Origin: Gemmatimonadales bacterium UBA4718
Lineage (GTDB): Bacteria > Gemmatimonadota > Gemmatimonadetes > Gemmatimonadales > Gemmatimonadaceae
NCBI GenBank assembly: GCA_002404375.1
Contig: DHJO01000216.1
Coordinates: 2,892 to 11,154 of the forward strand
DNA length: 8,263 nt
Direction: 5' to 3'
Shown here: piece after piece, positions 1 to 6,188 of the stretch
Layout: each line of letters starts with the position of its first letter
Position numbering within the stretch: the stretch's first letter is position 1
Notes under the pieces: generated by a model
What the model was told of the DNA's origin: nothing
Databases searched by the model: none
Seen by the model: the letters and a program-made list of their open reading frames with translations, nothing else
Position numbers and translations under genes: made by a program

Positions 1-3000
1 TGGGCGCAGATTCCCATCACCGGCTCAAGCACGAAGAGCCCGACGCTCGTATTCGACTTTGGAGAGATCTCCGAGAACTCGGTCACGTTCGGACCTGATA
101 CCATGTTCGTCCGGGCGGGCGCAACGCCCGGCACGCGAGACACGACGTATCGCGGAAAAAAGATTCAGGGCCTCGACGTTCTCGACAGCGAGCGCGACCC
201 GTTCTCGCGCGCGTTCAACGTCGCCACGAACGACAACGGGCTGTCCGGCGACGTCGTCGATACACTCGTCGTCGTGTACGACACAGTTCCCGGCGCGACA
301 CCGAGGATCGAGAAGGTGTACTCCGCAAAAACCTGCAGGGGCGGCTACGCCGTCCGACAGGTCCTCGGCGATTCCAAAACGAACTGCACCATCAACAACA
401 ACCGGCTCGACGAAGAGGACATCGACGCGGATAACGTCCTGAATCTCACGACAGCGGAGCGGGATCAGGAAAGGTGGTATCGATACGTAGTCAATCTTGC
501 TGACACTTCCAGGCGGACGCGTTACGGTCAGTGCGGCCCACCGCCTCAGCTTGCCGGCCAACCGCGCGGACCCCGCGACAACGTCTGCTGGATTCTGTTT
601 CGCATTCCGTTCCGCACCCCGGATGATTCTCTCGGGAGTCCCTTGCTCCGACGCGCCCGCGCGCTGCGTATCACGATGATTTCGGGAGATGGTCTCGCCG
701 ATGACGAGTTCAGCACGGTTCCGCTCGCCCGACTGCAACTGACCGGCGCGCCGTGGCTAAAGACCAGCGACAAGACTCTGCATGGGATTGCCGGCGATCA
801 AACGACTTTTGGCGCGGTCCATTCCGGAGTCGTCGGAACGCAGGACAGGAACGTCCGCAATGGAGCCATATCCTACGAGTCTCCTCCCGGAGTAACCGAT
901 GCGCCGACGAGCAAGACAATCGCGTTCCAACCCGGGAGAGTTCAGGTCAACGAGCGTTCGCTGCGCCTCACCGCCACCGACCTCGCGCCGTTGGACCGAG
1001 CGGAATCGTATTACCGATTCCCGGAAGGCGAAAAGAACTTCATGGGTTACAAGGAGCTGAGGGTCTGGGCCCGCGGCGTCAGCAGCGGCTGGGGCTCCGA
1101 CGGCGAGCTCCAGTTCTACATCAAGATTGGCCGCGACGCCAACAATTTTTACATGTACCGGACGCCGCTCAACTTCGGACCAGGCCAACAGGCATGGCTC
1201 CCCGAGATAGCGGTGGATTTCAGTCGACTGTTCGCGTTGAGAGCGCAGATCCAGAACTCCTACCTGCAGGGCAAGCAGCGGAACACTTGCACAGGACTGG
1301 ACTCGACTCTGATAGCCAACACGCCCCTCCCGGCGGGAACGACTCCGACATCGCGCTACGCCGCATGCGACAGTGGCTACATCGTCTACACTCTCGACCC
1401 CGGCGTAAGTCCGCCCAATCTGGCCGCGGTCCAGGAGCTGGCTGTAGGGATGCTCCGCCTTCCGACGGCTCCCGGAGCAAATCCGATCATACCAACTGAC
1501 ACGCTGGAGATGTGGGTCGATGACATCAGGCTCGCCGGCGCCGTCAATCAAACGGGATTTGCCGGCCAGGTGGGTCTCACTGTAGCTGCCAGCGATTTTG
1601 CCGACGTTCGGATCAACGCCAGCAGGCGCGATCCCAACTTCAGACAACTCGCCGAGCAGCCGACCTTCCTCACCGACAACAGTTGGAACGTCAGCTCGGC
1701 GTTTCATCTGGAGAAGCTGCTTCCGGCAACGCTCGGGCTTTCGATTCCTTTCACGTTCAATTACACATCTGCATTCGAGCAGCCTTACTACGTCTCCCAG
1801 TCCGACATTTTGGCTGATGCCGTGCAGGGTTTGCGAACCCCGCGATCCGCCGCGACTTCAATCACCTTCAGCGTTCGGCGCACGAGGCCATCGACTGGAT
1901 CAGCGTGGTCGCCGATCCTCAACAACCTCGCGCTCAATTCGTCGTATACGACTGGCGCCTCGCGCAGCGAGTACGAGGACGGTAAGGCAAGAAACTTTGC
2001 CATCGGTCTCGATTTCAACCTTTCGCGCGCTCTGCTGCCGGAAATGTCGCGCTGGTCTCCGACGGAGCTTCATCTCACGAGCGTCTACAACAACGGAAGC
2101 GACGACCGAGTCTCGTTCCTCAAGCCCGCGATCGCGTTTGACGACACGGCACGCCCGGTGAAAGGGCTGAACCGCACCTGGCGGAATGGAACCAGCCTGG
2201 TCTTCCACCCGTTCAAGGCTGCGTCCGTCAGGTGGGATCTCACCTCGGTTCGCGACTTACGGGGGTACGGCACCGACTCGCCGCTCGGCATAGTCGCGAC
2301 CAGCGACCGCGATCGGCTGGCCGGGTACGACACCGGTCTCGAGCGCGAACGGGCGATGCAGGCGGGAATCAACATCTCGCCGCCGATCACCTCCTGGTTC
2401 AGGCCCAGACTGGATTTCGGAACATCATACAACATGTTGCGAGACCCAAACACTCTGAGCTTTGCGCGCGAGGCCGACAGCACGGGCAACCTCCGCATAC
2501 CGCGCCGACTGGGCAACTCGCAGACGACCACCGCGGGTCTTACCCTCGACCTTCCGCGCGCGATCAAGCTCTACACCGACAGCAACAGCTTCCTGCGCGG
2601 ATTCCTCGGCGGCTTGCAACCAGTCGACATCAACTTCAACCGAAGCGTGCTTTCTGTGTACGATGGAAGCGCGGTTCCGGCTACGCTCGGATACCAGTTC
2701 GCGGTTGGGGGTATCAACTCGTTCCGCGAGCTTGGTGGCGAGCTCGCTACGAGTGTCGGCGTAGTCACTCAGCTTTCCCTGAATCAATCACTGAACTTGC
2801 CCTTGGGCGCGAGCATCGCGAGCAGATATCAGCGCATCAACACCCGCAACTGGACGCGGACGCTCGATTCGGCCCAGGAAGTCGTCGACGGCACCCAGAT
2901 CGTTTTCCCGGATGTCTCCTTCCGGTGGACGGGCAGGCCGGCCGCGCTCAGCGCGATCATCTCCACCGTCGGCACCAACGCTCGCGTGCTCGAGACCAGG

Positions 3001-3516
3001 CAGTTCAACGGGACGCAGCCGCTGAACGGGGAAGTCACGGACGATCGTGGAAGCCTTCGCGTCCGAAGCTATCCAATGAGTGGATCGGTCGTCTTCGCCG
3101 GAGAGCGCCCTCTTTCGAGCACCGTCGGGTTTTCGCTTTCCAAGCGGCTGGATGCCAAGCCGGGACTAAGCAGCAATGGAGACAACTCGGATTTCAGCAT
3201 TGACGTCGCGAAGCCGTGGAAATTGCCCGCTGACTGGAGTCCACGCAGCGATCTACGCACCAGAGTCAGCTATCAGAAGAGCCTGGGTCAAAATTTCGTG
3301 GTCAATCCGCTCGCGCTGAGTGGTGAGAGCCGGCTCACCGACAACGGACGCCGGGCGTTCAGCATGAGCGCTGATACCGATGTGGCTGAGAATCTGTCGT
3401 CGAGCTTCGTGGTCTCGCGCGTCGAGAGCTTCGACCGTAACCTTAACCGCCGCTTCACGCAGACCGTGCTAAGCGCCGTGATGCACCTTCAGTTCTACGC
3501 TGGGGAGTTCAAGTGA
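1..3516 (+). CDS. sprA: SprA-like cell-surface / outer-membrane translocon protein (C-terminal 1171 residues, 5' end missing)
   Basis: The frame is open from base 1 to the TGA at 3514-3516, so the gene starts upstream of the window. The 1171 residues seen would be about half of a typical SprA, which is usually well over 2000 residues. SprA (Sov) is the giant outer-membrane beta-barrel that forms the type IX secretion translocon. Family-like signatures in order: FDFGEISENS (residues 18-27), an Asp/Glu-rich RLDEEDIDAD block (about 135-144), WILFRIPF (about 197-204), YKELRVWARG near 1045-1080, ELQFYIKIGRDANNFYMYR (nt about 1105-1160) and MWVDDIRLAG (about 504-513). After that come about 650 residues of alternating polar/aromatic segments typical of beta-strands, ending in LQFYAGEFK, a C-terminus suited to outer-membrane insertion. 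No internal stop or shift is seen. It overlaps the next gene by 4 nt. The family call rests on recalled motifs; whether this organism has a full type IX system cannot be seen here. Confidence 0.85.
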   Translation, partial: WAQIPITGSSTKSPTLVFDFGEISENSVTFGPDTMFVRAGATPGTRDTTYRGKKIQGLDVLDSERDPFSRAFNVATNDNGLSGDVVDTLVVVYDTVPGATPRIEKVYSAKTCRGGYAVRQVLGDSKTNCTINNNRLDEEDIDADNVLNLTTAERDQERWYRYVVNLADTSRRTRYGQCGPPPQLAGQPRGPRDNVCWILFRIPFRTPDDSLGSPLLRRARALRITMISGDGLADDEFSTVPLARLQLTGAPWLKTSDKTLHGIAGDQTTFGAVHSGVVGTQDRNVRNGAISYESPPGVTDAPTSKTIAFQPGRVQVNERSLRLTATDLAPLDRAESYYRFPEGEKNFMGYKELRVWARGVSSGWGSDGELQFYIKIGRDANNFYMYRTPLNFGPGQQAWLPEIAVDFSRLFALRAQIQNSYLQGKQRNTCTGLDSTLIANTPLPAGTTPTSRYAACDSGYIVYTLDPGVSPPNLAAVQELAVGMLRLPTAPGANPIIPTDTLEMWVDDIRLAGAVNQTGFAGQVGLTVAASDFADVRINASRRDPNFRQLAEQPTFLTDNSWNVSSAFHLEKLLPATLGLSIPFTFNYTSAFEQPYYVSQSDILADAVQGLRTPRSAATSITFSVRRTRPSTGSAWSPILNNLALNSSYTTGASRSEYEDGKARNFAIGLDFNLSRALLPEMSRWSPTELHLTSVYNNGSDDRVSFLKPAIAFDDTARPVKGLNRTWRNGTSLVFHPFKAASVRWDLTSVRDLRGYGTDSPLGIVATSDRDRLAGYDTGLERERAMQAGINISPPITSWFRPRLDFGTSYNMLRDPNTLSFAREADSTGNLRIPRRLGNSQTTTAGLTLDLPRAIKLYTDSNSFLRGFLGGLQPVDINFNRSVLSVYDGSAVPATLGYQFAVGGINSFRELGGELATSVGVVTQLSLNQSLNLPLGASIASRYQRINTRNWTRTLDSAQEVVDGTQIVFPDVSFRWTGRPAALSAIISTVGTNARVLETRQFNGTQPLNGEVTDDRGSLRVRSYPMSGSVVFAGERPLSSTVGFSLSKRLDAKPGLSSNGDNSDFSIDVAKPWKLPADWSPRSDLRTRVSYQKSLGQNFVVNPLALSGESRLTDNGRRAFSMSADTDVAENLSSSFVVSRVESFDRNLNRRFTQTVLSAVMHLQFYAGEFK
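3502..3507 (+). promoter_or_regulatory. Ribosome binding site for the M28/QC lipoprotein gene
   Basis: GGGGAG lies inside the last codons of the SprA gene, 5 nt before a GTG at 3513. It decides the start. The in-frame ATG at 3522 would sit 14 nt away, which is too far, and starting there would remove the Arg that gives the signal peptide its positive n-region. Confidence 0.65.
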
Positions 3517-4457
3517 GATCAATGCTGGTCCTCGCGCTTGCGTCTCTTGCCATCGCGTGCGGTGGCGATTCACAGAAGGGAAGCGCTGCCCAACGAGAGA
3601 CGAGCGGTGCGGCGACTTCCACCGGCTTCAGCGGAGTGGCGGCTTACAACTACGCGAAAGCGCAGGTCGATTTCGGTCCCCGCGTTCCAGGAACGCCCGC
3701 GGCAAAGAAGGCCGGCGACTGGATAGTCAACCAGATGCGCGCGCGGGCAGACACTGTGATCGTCCAGAGCTTCATCTACACGACGGCCGACGGCAAGAAA
3801 CTTCCGCTTCGGAACATTCTCGCCCGGTTCCGCCCCGACCTGAAGGAGCGGGTTCTCTACCTCACCCACTGGGATTCGCGGCCGATCTCCGAGTCGGCTA
3901 CCACGGAAGCTGAGAAAAAAATGCCTGTTCCCGGCGCCAACGACGGTGCCTCCGGCGTTGGAATGTTCGTGGCTTTGGGCGACGTTCTCAAGAAGACAAA
4001 GCCAAACGTTGGTGTGGATCTCCTGTTCACCGACGGTGAGGACTACGGTGCATTTGGCCCGCCAGAAGTCGATGTCCTCATCGGCGCCAAGTATTTTGCG
4101 ACGCACCTGCCGTCACCGGATTACAAGCCGCTGTACGGGGTTCTTTGGGACATGATCGGAGACAAGGATCTCCGCATTCCATACGAGATGATCTCGTTTC
4201 AGCAGGCTCCGGAGGTCGTCTCGAGGGTGTGGCAGACTGCTGCTGATCTCGGATACGCCAACATCTTCGTTCAGGAGAGTGGGGGAGAGGTGATCGACGA
4301 TCACGTGCCGTTGCTGCACGCGGGGCTTCGGGTGATCGACGTCATCGATCTCACCTATCCGCCGCACCACACGCCACACGACACGATGGACAAGATCTCA
4401 GCCAAGTCCCTCGGCATCGTTGGAGACGTTGCCGCGGCGCTCGTTACGCGGCAATAG
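3513..4457 (+). CDS. Lipoprotein, peptidase family M28, glutaminyl-peptide cyclotransferase-like
   Basis: A 314-residue protein that probably converts N-terminal glutamine of exported proteins to pyroglutamate in the periplasm. The start is GTG, overlapping the SprA stop as GTGA, which suggests translational coupling. Residues 1-16 are a lipoprotein-type signal peptide (MRSMLVLALASLAIAC) with Cys16 as the likely lipidated residue; the -3 position is Ala, so the lipobox is slightly off consensus. The catalytic domain shows FGPRVPGT (54-61), THWDSRP (118-124), GANDGASGVG (141-150), DGEDYG (174-179), Asp213 in WDMIGD, DDHVPLLHAG (262-271) and HHTPHDTMDKI (285-295). From the family, Asp144, the Glu176 region and the late His (probably His286) bind zinc. 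DGEDYG and the DDH motif fit glutaminyl cyclases better than M28 aminopeptidases, but an aminopeptidase is the main alternative. The sequence continues to TAG without damage. Confidence 0.85.
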   Translation: MRSMLVLALASLAIACGGDSQKGSAAQRETSGAATSTGFSGVAAYNYAKAQVDFGPRVPGTPAAKKAGDWIVNQMRARADTVIVQSFIYTTADGKKLPLRNILARFRPDLKERVLYLTHWDSRPISESATTEAEKKMPVPGANDGASGVGMFVALGDVLKKTKPNVGVDLLFTDGEDYGAFGPPEVDVLIGAKYFATHLPSPDYKPLYGVLWDMIGDKDLRIPYEMISFQQAPEVVSRVWQTAADLGYANIFVQESGGEVIDDHVPLLHAGLRVIDVIDLTYPPHHTPHDTMDKISAKSLGIVGDVAAALVTRQ

Positions 4458-4632
4458 AGCATGAAAGGGAAGCTCACGGTCCTCATGATCACGGCTTTCG
4501 TGGACATGCTCGGACTGGCGATGATCATCCCTCTGCTTCCCTTCTACGCGACAAAGCTGGGCGCCTCGGCGACAGTGGTCGGAATTCTGATCGCTGCGTT
4601 TTCCATCGCGCAGCTCGCCAGCGCGCCACTCT

Positions 4633-4635
4633 GGG
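4633..4635 (+). other. First frameshift in the MFS gene (apparent loss of one G)
   Basis: The codons before this point read A-P-L-W. The motif A that follows (G-R-F-S-D) is only in frame if the TGG plus GGC codons share a base. The run is GGG where GGGG would keep the frame. The shift lies between TM2 and TM3, in the cytoplasmic loop that carries motif A. Confidence 0.8.
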
Positions 4636-4733
4636 CCGCTTCTCCGACCATTACGGACGGCGGCCCGCCCTCCTGGTCGGACTGCTCATCTCTGCCGTTG
4701 CGTATGTGATCTTCGCCTACGCAAGCACGCTGT

Positions 4734-4735
4734 GG
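4734..4735 (+). other. Second frameshift in the MFS gene (apparent loss of one G)
   Basis: The intermediate frame ends in S-T-L-W (TGG 4733-4735), and the downstream frame continues with V-L-L-L-S-R, whose GTC starts at 4735. The two codons share one G, so GG is present where GGG would keep the frame. It lies 100 bp from the first lesion and shifts in the same direction. Confidence 0.8.
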
Positions 4736-5681
4736 TCCTCCTCCTTTCGCGCGTGGTGCAGGGATTGGGAGGAGGAACCATCGGAGTCGTTCAGGCATAC
4801 GTCGCCGACGCCAGCGATCCGAAGGACCGTGCTAAGAGTCTCGGCTGGCTCTCCGCTGCGACCAGCTTCGGCGCGGTCGTCGGTCCCGCGATTGGATCGG
4901 CTCTCATCCACTGGGGACGTCACGCGCCCGGAATCGCGTCCGCGATCTTCTGCGTCCTCGTCAGCGTCTTCGCTGGCGTCTACTTGCGCGAGTCACGCGA
5001 AGAAGCTCCCAGCTCCGGTGAACACGGAATCCTTGCGGAAACGGGCAGCGGAGCGGTCTGGAGCGTAATCTCCCGTCCCAAAGAGCCCGCGCAGCGGCTG
5101 ATCTGGATCTATGCTGTCGCCATCGGAGCATTTTACGGAACCGCGCCTACGCTGCCGCTGATCCTCGCCCATCGTTTGCCGATTACCGAGGCGAACGTGG
5201 GCTTCTTCGTCATGTACCTTGGCGGGATGGGTGTATTCGTGAGAGCCGGGCTCCTGGGCCGCATGATCGAATGGCTTGGTGAAGCGCGGTTGACGCGGCT
5301 TGGGCTGGTTCTGCTCGCGGCCGGACTCGCTCTCATCTCCGCGGTTCATTCCTACCTCACGCTGCTCGTGTCCCTCACCCTGATGCCGCTTGGAACCGCT
5401 TTCGTCTTCCCCTGTGTGACGGCGATGCTTTCGCGCGTCGTCCCATCGAGGAATAGGGGGCTGTACATGGGAGTGCAGCACACATTTGGTGGGGTGTCTC
5501 GCGTTTTGTTTCCACTCGCCGCTGGCATCGCCATGGATCACCTCGGCCTTGGATTCCCGTTCGTGATCGCGGGAATGCTCGTCCTCAGCACTTTGGTCCT
5601 GACAACATCGATGGAAGAGTACGCCGCGAGCCGCGTCCCTTCGATGACGTAAAATCGCGCATCCGCACTAGGGTCGGGCGT

Positions 5682-6188
5682 ATGCCGACCCCCGCTGAGC
5701 GCAAAGCCCTCCTCTTCTTTTCAACCGTTCTCGTCCTCGGCGCGTCGACACGAGCGTATCGGACTCTTCACAGCCGCTCTCCAGCCGACGCGCAAGCCCG
5801 GTCGGCTCTGGAACGCCAACTCAAAGCCGCCGATTCCGCCCGCCGGTCCGGGTTGCGCAAGCCGAAACGTGAAAAGAAGCAAAAAACCCCACCCAGGCCC
5901 GCCGGACCGGTCGACCTCGATGTGGCAACGGAGAAGGAAATCGAGGCCTTGAGGCATATCGGGCCGACGCTCGCCAAACGCATCGCGGCCGACCGTGACT
6001 CCTTCGGTCCCTTCGGCTCTATGGATGGTCTCAGGCGCGTCAAAGGGGTCGGGCCCTCTATGGTAGCAAAGCTCGACTCCACGGTAACCTTCTCGCTGGT
6101 TCCGCGTCCTACAAACAGAGTCATATCCAGGCCATCCGAACTGCCAAAAGCACGCAGGAAGCCTCACTTGAGGGACACGCTTCGTTGA
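5682..6188 (+). CDS. comEA: ComEA-like helix-hairpin-helix DNA-binding protein, membrane-anchored
   Basis: A 168-residue protein likely to bind incoming double-stranded DNA on the outer face of the cytoplasmic membrane during natural transformation. An AGGG at 5670-5673 lies 8 nt before the ATG. Residues 9-22 (ALLFFSTVLVLGAS) form one N-terminal membrane segment. Residues 40-75 form a charged Arg/Lys-rich linker (GLRKPKREKKQKTPPRP) with an upstream helical stretch. Residues 77-137 match the ComEA tandem HhH domain: VDLDVATEKEIEALRHIGP, then the hairpin Gly-Ile-Gly equivalent HIGP (92-95), SFGPFGSMDGL, and a second hairpin KGVGP (121-125). A basic tail of about 28 residues (PRPTNRVISRPSELPKARRK...) follows, beyond where most ComEA proteins end. 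It overlaps the pilus ATPase start by 4 nt (TTGA), supporting a joint role in pilus-driven DNA uptake. A generic HhH DNA-binding protein is the alternative. Confidence 0.8.
   Translation: MPTPAERKALLFFSTVLVLGASTRAYRTLHSRSPADAQARSALERQLKAADSARRSGLRKPKREKKQKTPPRPAGPVDLDVATEKEIEALRHIGPTLAKRIAADRDSFGPFGSMDGLRRVKGVGPSMVAKLDSTVTFSLVPRPTNRVISRPSELPKARRKPHLRDTLR
6170..6175 (+). promoter_or_regulatory. Ribosome binding site for the PilB-like gene
   Basis: GAGGGA inside the end of comEA lies 9 nt before the TTG at 6185. It supports a TTG start overlapping the comEA stop. The next in-frame ATG would remove the first copy of the MshEN motif. Confidence 0.7.

Larger units (their letters stand above)
4461..5652 (+). 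pseudogene. MFS transporter, DHA1/TetA-like, interrupted by two single-base frameshifts
   Basis: A proton-coupled inner-membrane efflux-type transporter; the substrate cannot be told. It begins at ATG 4461, 3 nt after the M28 stop, with no good Shine-Dalgarno; Met9 (ATG 4485) is an alternative. The first frame gives TM1 and TM2 (VDMLGLAMIIPLLPFYA, then GILIAAFSIAQLASAPLW) and would stop at TGA 4707-4709. Reading 4634-4735 one frame over gives the MFS motif A, GRFSDHYGRRP, followed by a hydrophobic helix ending in ASTLW. From 4735 a third frame continues with LLLSRVVQGLGGG and runs through the remaining helices to TAA 5650-5652. Restoring one G at each junction yields one protein of about 397 residues, the normal family length. 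Everything else looks conserved, so the lesions are either very recent or sequencing/assembly errors. As read, only an 82-residue fragment would be made from the native start. Confidence 0.85.

Noticed and set aside
25..738. Long minus-strand open frame of 237 codons opposite the SprA gene
   Set aside because: Arg-rich shadow composition, no recognisable domain, fully covered by a strongly supported + strand gene; typical of GC-rich DNA.
757..1707. Minus-strand open frame of 316 codons
   Set aside because: Antisense shadow of the conserved SprA region containing FYIKIGRDANNF and MWVDDIRLAG; no domain of its own.
2232..3203. Plus-strand out-of-frame open frame of 323 codons
   Set aside because: His/Arg/Gln-rich shadow translation of the SprA barrel region in another frame; no ribosome binding site or recognisable motif.
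3682..3696. 15-bp palindrome (7-bp arms, 1-nt centre) that could be an operator
   Set aside because: It lies inside the conserved RVPGTP motif codons of the M28 gene, far from any promoter position.
4706..5068. Possible separate small gene of 120 codons in the middle of the MFS region
   Set aside because: Only its first 10 codons (IFAYASTLW) belong to the real transporter frame; the rest is Ser/Arg-rich shadow.
5653..5681. 29-bp gap between the MFS gene and comEA considered as a promoter or terminator
   Set aside because: No hairpin plus T run and no clear -35/-10 pair; only the comEA ribosome binding site is visible.
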